From: Plotosus lineatus
Taxonomy: Eukaryota; Chordata; Actinopteri; Siluriformes; Plotosidae
Direction of reading: 5' to 3'
Assembly (NCBI GenBank): GCA_024760905.1
Contig: CM045734.1
Span: forward strand, 40,133,564 to 40,197,563
Length of the DNA stretch: 64,000 nucleotides
Positions 36,393-48,423 of the stretch are shown piece after piece. Positions within the stretch are counted from its first letter, which is position 1, and each line of letters begins with the position of its first letter. A program made the position numbers and the translations under genes. The notes under the pieces were generated by a model. That model was not told the DNA's origin, did not search any database, and saw nothing but the letters and a program-made list of their open reading frames with translations.

Positions 36393-36592
36393 TTCTTCTA
36401 TCCTTTTGGCTTTTTCCCTTTCTCAGGGGTCGCCACAGCGAATCATCTGATTCGCACATTTGATTTGGCATAGGTTTTTACGTTGGATGCCCTTCCTGAC
36501 ACAACCCTTTTAACAAGGGACAGAAACACGCTGACGGCTTTGCAGCCTACTCTTTACGAAAGTCAGCAATGGTTCTTTTACATGCCTCTCAC
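36393..36592 (-). repeat. SINE-R, 3' part
   Basis: The minus strand carries the RTE-like tail (GATTCGCTGTGGCGACCCC) and the body up to GAGAGGCATGTAAAAGAACC. The head is absent. It abuts a short AT run and then the RTE copy. Confidence 0.65.
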
Positions 36593-36612
36593 ACACAAAT
36601 ATATATATTATA

Positions 36613-38034
36613 CAATGCAGCCGTGAGGGAGGGGCACAAGCCAGTGTCTCTCCCTCACGCCGGTCCCAAGCCCGGAGAAATGCAGAGGGTTGAGTCAGGA
36701 AGGGCATCCGGCGTAAAACAAATGCCAAATAAAACATGTGAGTCATATCAAGAAAATTCATACCGGATCGGTCGAGGCCTGGGTTAACAACGACCGCCAT
36801 CAGTGCTGTTAACCAACAGGGTGCTGGTGGAAATTGGACTACTGTTGGTCGAAGACGTCGAAGAAGGAGAGGCGGGAGGCGTGTCTGTAGGCAGAGAGAG
36901 AAGAGGAAAGGCAGGAGTCTAGAACTGAAAGTATAGAGAAGGTCAGAAGGAGCAGCATTGTGCCTTTGTGGATCTGGAGAAAGCATATGACAGGGTGCCG
37001 AGAGAGGAACTGTGGTATTGCATGAGAAAGTCTGGAGTGGCAGAGAAGTATGTTAGAGTGGTGCAGGACATGTATGAGAGATGTAAGACAGTGGTGAGGT
37101 GTGCTGTCGGTGTGACAGAAGAGTTCAAGGTGGAGGTGGGACTGCATCAAGGGTCAGCTCTGAGCCCCTTCTTGTTTGCTATGGTGATGGACAGGCTGAC
37201 AGACGAGGTTCGGCAAGAATCTCCATGGACTATGATGTTTGCAGATGACATTGTGATCTGCAGTGAGAGCAGAGAACAAGTGCAGGAAAATCTAGAGAGG
37301 TGGAGGTATGCCCTGGAAAGGAGGGGAATGAAGGTTAGCCTCAGTAAGACAGAATACATGTGTATGAATGCCAAGTACCCAACAGGAACGGTGAGGTTAC
37401 AAGAAACAGAGATACGGAAGGTGGAGGATTTTAAGTACTTAGGCTCAACAATCCAGAGCAATGGAAAGTGTGGAAAAGAGGTGAAGGAGCGTGTGCAGGC
37501 TGGTTGGAATGGTTGGAGAAAAGTGTCCGGTGTGAAGTGTGATAGGAAGGTATCGGCAAAAATGAAAGGAAAAGTGTACAAGACGGTGTTGAGGCCAGCG
37601 ATGTTGTATGGTTTAGAGACTGTGGCCCTGGGGAAAAGACAGGAGGCAGAGCTGGAGGTAGCAGAGATGAAAATGTTGAGGTTCTCTTTGGGAGTAACGA
37701 GGATGGATAGGATCAGGAATGAGTACATCAGAGGGACAGCACATGTAAGACGTTCTGGAGACAAAGTCAGAGAGGCTGGATTGAGATGGTTTGTACATGT
37801 ACAGAGGAGGGATAGTGAGTATATTGGTCGTAGGATGTTGAGGTTGGAACTACCAGGCAGAAGGCCTAGAGGAAGACCAAAGAGACGATTCATGGATGTG
37901 GTGAAGGAGGACATGAAGGCAGTTGGTGTAAGAGAAAAAGATGCAGAGGATAGGGTGAGATGGAGGCAGATGATTCGCTGTGGCGTCCCCTGAAGGGAAA
38001 AGCTGAAAGGACAAGAAGAAGAAGAAGAAGAAGA

Positions 38035-38035
<1 letters not shown>
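36613..38035 (+). mobile_element. RTE-clade LINE, internally deleted copy
   Basis: A 5' UTR-like part (36,613-36,930; CGGTCCCAAGCCCGGAG, GGTTAACAACGACCGCC) jumps to the middle of the reverse transcriptase near 36,930-36,945 (GQKEQHCAFVDLEKAYD), losing the endonuclease and the first RT blocks. The element ends GGCGTCCCCTGAAGGG then (AAG)n, followed by (AT)n at 38,037-38,065. Confidence 0.8.
36968..37993 (+). CDS. RTE reverse-transcriptase C-terminal open frame, truncated
   Basis: A 341-codon frame without stops. It contains the RT boxes LEKAYDRVP, LHQGSALSPFLFAMVMDRL, FADDIVICSES with the catalytic Asp pair intact, and YLGSTIQSNG (thumb region), then a conserved C-terminal part (RFSLGVTRMDRIRNEYIRG, RRPRGRPKRRFMDVVKED) of the RTE/Rex3-like group. 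The endonuclease and N-terminal RT blocks are deleted, and no complete protein can be made. Its open state suggests a recent insertion rather than host use. Confidence 0.65.
   Translation: MDLEKAYDRVPREELWYCMRKSGVAEKYVRVVQDMYERCKTVVRCAVGVTEEFKVEVGLHQGSALSPFLFAMVMDRLTDEVRQESPWTMMFADDIVICSESREQVQENLERWRYALERRGMKVSLSKTEYMCMNAKYPTGTVRLQETEIRKVEDFKYLGSTIQSNGKCGKEVKERVQAGWNGWRKVSGVKCDRKVSAKMKGKVYKTVLRPAMLYGLETVALGKRQEAELEVAEMKMLRFSLGVTRMDRIRNEYIRGTAHVRRSGDKVREAGLRWFVHVQRRDSEYIGRRMLRLELPGRRPRGRPKRRFMDVVKEDMKAVGVREKDAEDRVRWRQMIRCGVP

Positions 38036-38036
<1 letters not shown>

Positions 38037-38065
<29 letters not shown>
38037..38065. repeat. (AT)n microsatellite at the RTE 3' end
   Basis: It directly follows the (AAG)n tail of the RTE copy. 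A poly-G run is at 38,110-38,123. Confidence 0.9.
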
Positions 38066-38068
<3 letters not shown>

Positions 38069-38399
38069 TGCATGCATGCCAGTGTGGCGCTATTTGCTGT
38101 TAGATGCCGGGGGGGGGGGGGGGATGATCTCGGAGAACATTGTTTTCTGGAATTGTGTATGAGAATTCAGTGTAATTGCACCTCCAGTCCACTAGTTGAC
38201 AGTGGCGCTCCCATTCTCGCGCAATGGTGTCGCAGTTTTTTGCAAAAGCAAACGATATGACGTGCAGGAAACAACCCCTCAAGAAACAACACGGAAAAAA
38301 TTCTAACAGGAACGAAGTGAAATGTTGTGAGAGATGGGGATATTAAAACATAAATAAGTTGAATGAGTTTAAATAAATATGTATTTTTTTTTTATTTCA

Positions 38400-38640
38400 T
38401 TTCAGGCACATTGGTGCACTTTAAGTCTTTTTTCTGTTACAGATTGAAAAACAATGTTAATGAAGTGTTTCTTTATTTTAAGTTGAACTGTATTTCTTTA
38501 TGCAGAGGTGTACTAATAACAATTTTATAGACAAATAATACTATTTATAGTTGCTCATGTGTGTGTGTGTGTGTGTGTGTATGAAATTGTTTTTTTGTGT
38601 ATGAAATTGTTGTGCCACAGAAAATAATTGAGAAGGACTG
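38400..38640. mobile_element. hAT-like non-autonomous element, 3' part
   Basis: It ends with the complement of CAGTCCTTCTCAATTATTTTC, matching the left end of the copy at 48,843. It shares CAATTTTATAGACAAATAATAC with 49,035-49,065 and contains a (GT)n run. From 38,641 to 39,540 nothing is recognised apart from a C/A-rich tract near 38,978-39,035. Confidence 0.5.
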
Positions 38641-39554
38641 GCTTAACAACATATCAATGCTTATTATTTCCATTTGCTTGTGTGATTTTACTCCTGCCAA
38701 GAAGGAATTTTTTCTCTTATGATATACATAGCATGAACAAAATCAACATTTTTGCACAAATCCCAGCTTCATGACATCTTAAGATATTAACATTTGGGAT
38801 GCTTATGCCAAACTATGTTCACTTTGTATTCTACTCGAATTTCTGTCTCTGAGCCAGCTTATATTGTGCTGTGGAGTGCAGCATCAACCAGCAAAAATAC
38901 AGTCATTCATCTAATTTGCATGATTTATGTCACTTACAAAAAAGTATGAATATTAATTATGTCAAATCAGCAGCAAACCCCCCCCCCAAAAAAACAAAAA
39001 AAAACAAAAAAACCCCAAAACAAAACAAAAAAACGAAAGCATGGTTTAAATATTTTCCACTTGTATTTGGTGTCTGGGGTGCTCTATCCATTCCAGCTGT
39101 GACCATCTGACCTTCATGACAGCACTCATGGTGGATGCCAAAGTAACGTCAATGAAAACTAATGCGTTAAGCTGTAATGTGTTGTTATAATATCATCGCC
39201 ATTCTGTGATTCTGTTATTGAATTGTAAACTTGATAACACTGGGTTTGGAGCTGCCATAGAATGTGTTTCTCTTAAATACTCTTGCTTACAAAACCTTTT
39301 GTTTGTTTGTTTTATAGTGTTTATTAAAATATAGTATCTCACAATCAGGGAACATGAAGTAACATTCTTTTCTTCATGGAGCGCACCTGGGCCTGTAAAT
39401 CCTTCTCTATCATCCTATAAAATGGCCATTTATACAACATTACAAAGCAGTCACCTAATCTAATGACTAAATGCAGATATTTTGCTTGAGCACTAATCTA
39501 ATTTAATTCAGATGATTACAAAAAAAATAAAAAGACTGATGGAGCGAATATATG

Positions 39555-39960
39555 CATTGTCTGACCTTTCATGTGTTATGGGTGCTCAAATGCACGCATA
39601 ATCTGTCTAACTTGAAAAAAAAACGTTGAACTTGTAATTATGTAATTAGATCTCGGTGTGATAACTGTTATAAAGTTCCTGACTATGTAGTTTTTAATTA
39701 TTTTTTCTTACTTTAGTACAATTTCTATAAGCTCTCAAATGTCTACTTATGAAAATTGCCACATTACCGCACCTTCAGTGTAGCTCATACGAAAGGTACT
39801 AATAACATGAACAATATACAGTTTATGTGAAAGATAATAACTGGCTATGACCGAGCGAGCACTTGTGAACTGCAGACAGAAAAGCACACACACTGGGAAA
39901 TGAGAATCTGTGCTTCACAGTACCTTCAGCGTAGCTCACATGAGTGATAATTATCACATT
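39555..39960. repeat. Unclassified repeat U1, copy 2
   Basis: CATGTGTTATGGGTGCTCAA, ATAATCTGTCTAACTTGAA and two copies of ACCTTCAG-GTAGCTCA resemble the sequence at 11,130-11,400. Confidence 0.4.
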
Positions 39961-39994
39961 TCACTTGTTATCCATACTAATACCACAATGGGTA

Positions 39995-40860
39995 CACCCT
40001 CAATAGCTTTCTAGAGCACTACACGGTCGACGTTCGGCACCCACAGACAACATCGCAGGCATGGGGAGAATATGGAAACTCCCCAGAGGGCTCAAACCCA
40101 GGACTATCTTGCTATGAAGCGATCAACTGCTAACCACTATGCCACCATGCTGCCCTGCATATACCATATGATATTTAAATAATGTGTACTGTAAAATAAC
40201 AGGGTTTGAACTTGACCACCTCATTTCATTAGAAAGCCACCATTCATAAATTCATTCATTCATCTTTGGGAAAAGCTTTCCTGGATTACTATTGTGGTGA
40301 ATATGGAGCTAATTTTGAGGAAAGTGGGTGTGAGGCAGGAATATAGGCTCAATTAGGCACCACTCAATCACAAAGCACTATATGCCCGATCATTCACACA
40401 GAGACGTTTTTGCTTTTCCAACCCACCAACTACTATTTCCGGAAGGTTTGAGGAAATTGAAATCAGTGGCCAAGTGATTTTGTGTACTACACTCTCACTC
40501 ACTCACTCATTTTCCCAACCACCTAATTCTACTATGGTCATGGAGAGGCTGGTGCCCATTTCGATTGTCTCTGGGCAAAGGTGGGGTGTTCTATGAACAG
40601 CTCACCAGACCCTTGCAGGGCCAACTCACAACCATTCACACTCACAGTGATACCTAGGGACAATTTGGAACAGCCACTTACCCAAGTATTCTTTGGTTTT
40701 TCTTTCTTTCATGTCTTTCGACTGTGGGAGAAAATCAGAGTAACAGAAGGAAACAAACACAAGCCCAGAAACACCCTCATTGAGCCTGAGACATGAACTC
40801 AGCACCTTTCAGCTATGAGGTGGACGTGCTAACCATTACTGTTCCCCTAATTGAATGATG
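39995..40860 (-). repeat. SINE family A copies
   Basis: Three copies in the same orientation: partial at 39,995-40,155 (head GGGCAGCATGGTGGCATAGTG on the minus strand), a degraded one at 40,250-40,450, and a nearly complete one at 40,499-40,860. Confidence 0.55.
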
Positions 40861-40944
40861 TCAGTATGAATCGGGAAACAGGGACGAATCTGATCTATTA
40901 TTAAATTGAGTCATATGCTTTTACTGAATTTAGTGATCAATTGG

Positions 40945-41180
40945 GGGCAGCTGTAGCCTAAAGTTTAGAGAAACGTCTTTGGGACTGAAAGGTCACTGGT
41001 TCGATTCCTGAACCAGCAGGTAAAATGTGTGGGAGTTAAGTACACCTTCTCTTTCTCCACAGTAGTGGCTGAAGTGCCCTTAAGCAAGGCACCTACAACC
41101 CCAACTGTTCTCCGGATGCCCCCAATGTGAGTGTCAGTCCACTGCCGAGAATGTGTGCTCATGTTCGATGGGTTAAATGA
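40945..41180 (+). repeat. SINE family C (tRNA-derived)
   Basis: The head GGGGGCAGCTGTAGCCTAAAG, B box GGTTCGATTCC, the common fish block AGTGCCCTTAAGCAAGGCACC and a tail with GATGGGTTAAATG. From 41,181 to 42,160 no gene or repeat is recognised. Confidence 0.65.
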
Positions 41181-42164
41181 AGATAAAGTAATCTCCTGTA
41201 TGGGATTAAGTATACAGTATAGTTACTTGGTCCTGCTTACAGGGTCAGATGATGGTGGCTCGGTCATTTTTCCAAGGATATCTTTAAAAGGTATGGACTA
41301 AAATAGCCTTTCTTTATTGTTTTTTTATGATGTAAATCAAGATGATTCAAGCAAAACAACTTTATTTGAGCATGTTTATTGTATGGACCAGCCAGTTTTT
41401 ATCACATATTACAGTACTGTGGCCTCTCGTTTGAATGCAATTGCGTCAAATCTCATAGAATATCCCAAGGTGTACATTAGAAATGCCAAAATGACTATTA
41501 CCTTTATAGTGGTACTGTGACTGTCATCAAAATGATAGGTATTGCCAGTAATAGAGTAAGCTCTTGGAATGAAAAACTGGCACATACAGTGTGTGGCTCA
41601 GAGCAGAAGCATGAAAGCTGCCAGCAGTAAATAATAATCCTTCCTCATGATCTAGAAATTTACTATATCAGGTCGCCTCAGGACATGAGTGCTTGCAGTC
41701 TTTCCTGGTGGTGCACCGATGCCATCTGGAGCATCCTTACTGGGGATGTAATTGAATATCAATATACCCTAAGATTTAGAATCCAGACACCACTTCAGAC
41801 CCTCCTCAACCAGCAGGACAAACAACAGCAGTATTTCAAAACCACTGCGAAAGAGCATATTGAGGTCAGACATGATCCAGATGCTAACTGCTCCTCCAGC
41901 TGGAGCTACATTTGTGGGTGCTCCAGCTTGCTGTACATAAGCTTCATAGGAATAGTATGAGGATAAGTGGGCCTTACGCCTACCCTATGTTGTAGAAGTA
42001 GAATGTAGCAGTCACTGTTATGGATGCAGCTGGAGTACCAGCGTGTAAAGAAGGCAGTGAGTAATGCAATGAAAAATTGCTGATGTTTTCAGACCTTAAA
42101 GACCCTTGGGCATGTTTAATTTAGACATGTTTGGGCACCAGATTCCTGAGAGAAGCAGCAGCAT

Positions 42165-42425
42165 CCCTTCAATTCAATGACTTTATATAGTGCTTTTTAC
42201 ACTTGACACTGTTGCAAAGCAGCTGTCATAGTAAAACAAATTTGGTAAAAAAAAATAAGCAAGCCTGTGGCAACAGTGGCTTGGAAAAACTCCCTTAGGA
42301 ATAAAACTTGAGAGGAACCACACTCAAAAGTGAAACCCATCCTCATTTAGGTTAAACCAGATAAAAATACAAACCATGTAGCGGAAACTTCACGAAAATC
42401 AAACATGAAACAAAAACGGTAATCT
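42165..42425. repeat. Fish interspersed repeat, unclassified
   Basis: TCAATTCAATGACTTTATATAG, GCAAAGCAGCTGTC and AAAAACTCCCTTAGGAATAAAA are blocks common in fish genomes. It is interrupted or ended at the adjacent LINE fragment. Confidence 0.5.
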
Positions 42426-42427
42426 TC

Positions 42428-42955
42428 ATCATCTTCATCTTCTCCTTCCACTTAATCCGTTTTTGGGTCTCGGGGGCAACAGCCTAAGCAGTGAGGCCCA
42501 GACATCCCTCTTCTCAGCCACGTCCTCCTGCTTTTCTGATGGGACTCTGAGGTATTCGCAGACCATCCACGACACATAGTCCACCAGAGTGTTCTGGAAT
42601 GACCCCAGGGTCTCTTTCCAGACTGGACATGCCTGAAACATCAGGAGGCATTTCAATCAGATGCCTGAGCCACCTCAATTGGCTCCTTTCGACGGGGAGG
42701 AGCAGTGGTTCTACTCTGAGCTCCTCCCAGATGACTGAACTTCTCACCCTATCTCTAAGAGAGAGAGCTCTGCCACTGGGCAAAGGAAGCTCATTTCAGC
42801 AACAATCTTGATCTTTTGGTCACTAGCCAATGCTCGTGACCATGAGTGAGAGTAGCAATGTAAACCGGCTGGTAAATTGAGAGCTTTGCCTTCCGGCTCA
42901 GCTCCCTCTTCACCATGACAGACCCATACAAGTTCCACTTTACAGCACGGACAAT
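42428..42955 (-). mobile_element. LINE 3' fragment (unassigned clade)
   Basis: The minus strand reads RDRVRSSVIWEELRVEPLLL, then ERSQLRWLRHLIEMP and LLRLLPPRPKN, the C-terminal end of a fish LINE reverse-transcriptase protein. It contains frameshifts and no RT core. From 42,956 to 43,540 nothing is recognised. Confidence 0.6.
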
Positions 42956-43544
42956 GTAACTGTAGTAGAATGGTAATTGTCATCTTAAAATGTTTAAGGA
43001 AAAGACTTTATATTGCCAGCAGGGAAAGTTACCTTTATAATTTGAGTGTTTATTTAAGTTTTTAAGGAACATCATCAGCAGTAGAAAGGCACTTTTAAGA
43101 TGAAAACTTCAGGAACCCACAGTAGAACATCAGAACAGATTACAAGATTCAGCAAGTCGAAGTATCAGGCCACTGGTAACTTAGAAGTAGCATGTGTACC
43201 TGAATAAAAACAAAACAATAAGCTCATCTAACCTGAAAGAAATCCTGGAATTTGTATTGTTATTAGACCCCAGTCCACCAAATCTCAATCCTCTGGTACC
43301 AGCGTTAATAAATCTTCAGGGACAAACACATATTGTTGTGATGACAGTGAATCCCAAGCCATGAAAAGCTTAGAGTTTTGAATTCCTTTTTTTTTTTCTT
43401 AAATAGAAAAGGTACACAGATAAAGTTCCATTATTTCTGCATTTTTGCTATTGTGTCTAAGTGAAGTTTCATTATCATTGCTTTTACTAAACTTGGAACT
43501 TTCATTGGTCTGGTATAAGAACTGTATTTTTAAACTCTAGATAT

Positions 43545-43680
43545 GTGGGCACAACAATGGTCTGGCGAGCTGTTCAGCATGTTCACTGCCTTTGTGTGCC
43601 ATCAGGCACAGCTTTCCCACAACCCTAATAGGCTCAAGAAGTTTGGCAAACGAGTGAGTGAAAACATGCGTACAAAAATA
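43545..43680 (+). repeat. SINE family A tail
   Basis: GGTCTGGCGAGCTGTTCAGC to GTTTGGCAAACGAGTGAGTG. From 43,681 to 44,100 only a poly-T tract is seen. Confidence 0.45.
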
Positions 43681-44104
43681 ATGTCTGTTCTGCAGAATAA
43701 TAACATACGAACAACAATTGTTCTCAAATTTGCTAGTAGTAGCGATATCAAACTCTTCTAAACCTATAACTTAATTTTAGGATGTTCATGGCATGATTTA
43801 TTTATGGATGAGGTTACATGCTGTGATACAAAACAGTGAAACATACTGTAATGCGCAGAAAGAGAAATACATTTCTATTATTGTACTTGTAAAATATATT
43901 GGATTGTAAACTTTGTTATTTCACTTCACCTATCAGAATAATCATTTGACATTTTACTTAATCACAATTGCTTTCTCCATCAGTGCAATGCTTTTTCAGT
44001 TTATCTCAGAGAAAAATCTTGTGAGATTTGAAACTTTTTTTTTTTTGCATTATTCCTGTGCCCGCTTCTTGCTGGCAGGTGTCAGTGATGGCATAAGTTG
44101 CAGA

Positions 44105-44395
44105 GTGGTTGAGGATAAGGTGAGAGAGGCCAGATTAAGGGTTTGGGTATGTGCAAAGAAGAGATGAAGGGTATATTGGTTAAAGAATGTTAAGATTGCA
44201 ATTGCCCGGTAGGAGAAGTGGAAGGCTAAAGAGATTCATGGATGTGGTTCAGGAAGGAAGGTGATTGGTGTAACAGAGTGGGATGCACTGAACAGAGAAT
44301 GATGTGGAACAATGATCTGCTGTGGCCACCCTAACCCCTTTAGCCTCCCAGTGACCCTAGTGGGCCAAAGCAGTTCAGCAAATAAACAAATGATG
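44105..44395 (+). mobile_element. RTE 3' fragment, strongly degraded, with a SINE A tail
   Basis: Degenerate versions of the RTE end (GGTGAGAGAGGCCAGATTAAG, AGAGATTCATGGATGTGG, GATCTGCTGTGGCC) to 44,335, followed by a family A tail. Confidence 0.55.
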
Positions 44396-44896
44396 AATGG
44401 ACATTTGTTGCTGCGTTGGCGTTTTACATAGGTAGGACTGTGCTGTTTTACAAATTTCATCCCTCCCACATTTTGTGTAGATGTAACAGTTCTCATGATT
44501 TTCTCTTATGTGAGTTTTTATTCATTCAAAGTAATGAAAAATTATATTTTCTCTCAGCTATTGTACCCAAATTTTGTTTCCCTCCAGTGCCTTAAGGATC
44601 GCTGTCAAGTACATCCTTTCGCCTTCTCTTTGCGAGTCTCTATTAATTTCTATTAACTCTGTCCTTTCAATAACACCATCCGTCTAAAAAACAAACAAAC
44701 AAACAAAAAAAAACACGTGGAGCTAAATATTTAAAGCTGTGATTTTTGAAAATAATGATACCAATATATGTACATGCATGAATAAGTGGTGTTGTTTCAT
44801 AAAAACAAACCAACAGAATTTTAGAAAGTATTCACTCTTCTCTGTATTTTGAAATTCCATTGTGTTTATTGTTTTATTGTATCAGTTCAAAAGTTC

Positions 44897-45003
44897 AAGA
44901 GTTAAGGAAAATGCCACAAAACAAGGCCAATTATGCAAAAACAAACAAACAACACCCCCCATCCAAAGTATTTATATTTTTATGTGAGGTGTGCATCTGA
45001 GTG
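44897..45003. mobile_element. MITE-P fragment F, inverted
   Basis: AAGGAAAATGCCACAAAACAA, GGCCAATTATGCAAAAAC and TTTTATGTGAGGTGTGC are shared with the other copies. Confidence 0.55.
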
Positions 45004-45318
45004 CAGAAGCATGTAAACAACAGAGTTCAAAAGAGCTAGTTCTATAATTTAAAAGCATGTGTTTGTAAATCTGTATATTCGCACAAATGCATTTTTTATA
45101 ATTGTCCTGCCAATTCCTCTGCAGTTGCACATTTGGTGTGAAGCATGATTTCAATTTGCATACCGAATAAAGGCCCATCGATGACGGAAGGAAATTCGAG
45201 GAAATCCAATATTATTTGCTGCATTATTTCTTATATGAGTAAATTTTACGTCAATCACATTATTGCTACATTAAGACATTTGTCAATGTTATTTGTTATA
45301 CATCCTCTTTATATGTAT

Positions 45319-45665
45319 CCTCTTCTTTTACTTTCGGCTTTTTCCCTTTCTTGGGAGTCGCCACAGCGAATCATCTGATTCGCACATTTGATTTGGCAGA
45401 GGTTTTCACGTCGGATGCCCTTCCTGACACAACCCTTTAGCAAGGGACAGAAACACGCTGACAGCTTTGCAGCTACTCTTTAGGAAAGTCAGCAATGGTT
45501 CTTTTACATGCCTCTCACCATAGACAGTAAGAGACATGGCCCGCCTTTTGACCCAGTGACCCAGTTAGCTGCACTGGAGGGACAGTGACAACCTTGTGGG
45601 GACTCGAACCCCCAACCTTAGGATCAGCGATCCTGTGCCCTATCCACTAGACCACCACTGCCCCA
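45319..45665 (-). mobile_element. SINE-R, complete copy with target-site duplication
   Basis: It is flanked by the identical 17-base repeat ATCCTCTTTATATGTAT (45,302-45,318 and 45,666-45,682). On the minus strand the tRNA-like head (GGGGCAGTGGTGGTCTAGTGG), B box (GGTTCGAGTCCCC), conserved body and RTE-like tail are all present. From 45,683 to 46,645 nothing is recognised. Confidence 0.85.
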
Positions 45666-46645
45666 ATCCTCTTTATATGTATAATACTTCAAAATGTATT
45701 CACTTCCAGTGTAATATGCAAATCCGATATGTGGGAAATTCCTCTAAACAAAATCAGGAAAAAGTAAATACCCACCAGATCTGACCTTACAGCAGCAAAC
45801 CAGTCGGATTAAAAAAAGTGTTAAAAATTTTGTACTTATCTTTAAAAAAAAACCCAAAAGAACACAGAAAATAACTTTAAATTGATGGATACCTTTGTTA
45901 TTGGTTTGTTAATTTTAAATACAAAATTTGGCCGAGATATGACCAAATAAAATTTGAGCTACATCAATTAGGGAAAAGTCAAACTAAGAGAAAAATGCTT
46001 TGAAGTTTTCAAACGCTATCAACGTTAAATTTGGAACAAATATTTAATCCTATTAAAGCTTCATTTGAACAAAGATTTTCACTTGGAACTTTTTTGTTTC
46101 ACCCACCTGAAAGTTTATGTACACCTTCATTTGTTCGTATAAGTTTAAAAGTCTTTGGATCAGATTCATATTTTTAAACCAGACAGTCTCCAGTCATCAG
46201 TCTCCAAACACACTTTTTCTCATCATCTTTTTATGAATGTGACACATAGTCGCAAATGTAATCAAATACATTTTTATGGATCTGCGGCATTAAAATTGTT
46301 CATTTTCACAGTGTACCACCATGTAAAAGGAAATGCTTCTGTGAATGCACACTATAAGGGGACAAAGTTTGTTAACATAAAAAGAAGTTTTTTTTTTTTC
46401 ACCAAAGAGGTTTGAAAAACCTTTTATTTCCTTACTGTAAAAAAATGATGCACATTTAAGTCATTGGATAGTGTGTATTGCAAGTGAAATTTTGATAACG
46501 GACATGGATTTCAAACTGTTCTTGATGGGTCTATCTGAACATCGACCCAGCGACGATTTTGACCCACGAATGTGTTAATGGGTCGATCTCAAAATATGGT
46601 CATAAATTATCTATATTGTTTACCTGATAAAAACAAATTGGACAT

Positions 46646-46849
46646 GTATATATGAAGAGTTTGTTTGCAGAAATAGAGAAGTCTTTTTTTACTTATGAGA
46701 AAAACAACTTTTCCGTAGCTTTATTTATAATCTACTGAAATTTTTTAAGCTACTGGAAAAGGGTTTTTTAATCAATATAAGAATTTTTCAGGTAAAGCTA
46801 CTTAAAATAGTTGTTTCATGATTAACAATTGAACTCTTCATATGTATAG
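46646..46849. repeat. About 200-bp element with inverted ends, unclassified
   Basis: Left TGTATATATGAAGAGTT and right AACTCTTCATATGTATA are near-perfect complements around an A+T-rich core with weaker internal symmetry. Confidence 0.35.
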
Positions 46850-47220
46850 GTCTGAGAGTTTAAAATAAATACATACCTGGGTGAATGGGGTCTTGGGATC
46901 AAAATGTTGTTGGTTTTTTTTTCAATAAAATGTCACTGTTGTAGGATTAAAGTTATTGACTTCAAAGATATGTTAATATGAGCTTCCAACTGAGAGAATC
47001 TCAAGAGCTGAGATAAATATTTCTATGAGCTTTTACACTCACAGGCCAAGTTTACAATGAACAGCCAAGCAGATAGAACTCTGACTAAAGCAATTCATTG
47101 AGAATTGTTGGAAGCCACCCAGATACAGGTCACAAACTTACTCTACTTCCCATTTTGGAGAGGCATACAAACTAATTATTTTATAGATTTCTGCCAGTAT
47201 TTGAAGTACACTTTGCAGGC

Positions 47221-47806
47221 CTAAGCCTTTGAAGTAATACGTACATTTTCAAACTTAATCACTTTCTGAAATTTGCTCATCAGTGCTGTACTAATGTAAT
47301 TCCCCTCCAAGCTTAAGTACTCAAGCGAACTTTGGCTCCTGGAGAGTGCCTCAAGCAGAGCATTTCCTCCAGCCTCACCAAAATTATTACGGTCCAAGTC
47401 GATTTTCTGCAAGCCTTCATTAGTTTGCAGAGCCTCAGCAAATAGTTTGACCCCTTGATCTCCCAGGTTGTTCTCATCTAATATGATGTGGGTCAGTTTA
47501 TTGTTTACCTTCAGGCTTTCAAAAAAGACATACCAGGCCTCCATGCTAGAGCAACATGTCCGTGCCAGACCCAGATATTGCAGCTGGGAATGATACTTTA
47601 TGAAGGTGCCTAATACTCTCAGTCCCTCACTGCCAATCCCATTTCCACCCAAATCCAGCTCTGTGAGTGCAAAGCTCGGCGCAAAAAGGTAGAATTGTCT
47701 TGGATATGATTGCATTCCTGGTGATGCTGATGTTTTGTCTTGGAGATGAGCCATACCACTAAGCAAGGTCTTAACTCCTACGTCACCTATATGATTTCCA
47801 AACAAA
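47221..47806 (-). CDS. ERICH3-like gene, terminal leucine-rich-repeat exon
   Basis: The acceptor TTTTTGTATAG is followed by one base and 195 codons ending in TAG at 47223-47221. At least five repeats are visible: LFGNHIGDVGVKTLL, LTELDLGGNGIGSEGLRVLG, LQYLGLARTCCSSMEAW, LTHIILDENNLGDQGVKLFA and LQKIDLDRNNFGEAGGNALL, with a last strand LEYLSLEGNYIS. These are ribonuclease-inhibitor-type repeats, usually protein-binding. The C-terminus VRITSKA follows the last repeat directly. The upstream extension of the open frame to 47859 is intron. Downstream DNA (46.9-47.2 kb) should hold the 3' UTR. No canonical poly(A) signal close to the stop was identified. Confidence 0.85.
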
Positions 47807-47926
47807 CTATACAAAAATAAATGTTCATATGAATAATTACAGAGGAATTCACAAGGCACTAATATATCATTTATACATTATAAAATTACAAAAAAATATT
47901 TCTGGTTAGCTCATGTGATGGCTTAC

Positions 47927-48147
47927 AGCAATCCTTTGATGTCTGATTTTGCCTGTAAAAGCTCTAGTAATGCATGGACTCCTGGAGGTCCGATATGGTT
48001 GAGATTGAGGTTGATCATGGTGATCTCAGATAGGCTATTCCTTAGTGCTGCTACAAGACTCATGAGTAGTTCATCTGTGAGACCTGTATTTCTTAGTACC
48101 AGCTCTACCTCATCAGAGCTATTCAGGATCTCCATCATAGCCTTCAG
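47927..48147 (-). CDS. ERICH3-like gene, leucine-rich-repeat exon 1
   Basis: The acceptor CATTTTTTCCAG starts in phase 0 with LKAMMEILNSSDEVELVLRN. It continues TGLTDELLMSLVAAL, EITMINLNLNHIGPPGVHAL and DIKGL, and ends at the donor GTAAGC with two bases carried over. The alternating L-x-L-x-N and G-x-x-G-x-x-x-L spacing is that of ribonuclease-inhibitor-type (about 28-residue) leucine-rich repeats. The repeat across the next junction reads KGLLLFGNHIGD, which confirms the splice. Confidence 0.8.
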
Positions 48148-48423
48148 CTGGAAAAAATGAATGAACATACATGAATGATTTTTCGAGGATTCTCCAAAAT
48201 GTCAATAATTATATAATATGCAGTGCTTTAATTTCAACAGTATGTACATGACACTATACAACCATGCTGCAATATACTACATACATAAAGCACACGAGAC
48301 GTGCAGTCATGCCAAAGACTGCAAAAAAAAATAAATAAATAAAAAATCTGCATGCTGGATATTTTCTTATAATAAACATGCTAATGTAAGTCTGTAATGT
48401 AAATTCTATATTTACTAGTTATA

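Noticed and set aside
37147..38073. 308-codon minus-strand frame
   Set aside because: It is the antisense shadow of the RTE reverse-transcriptase frame at 36,968-37,993. The sense frame carries the RT motifs.
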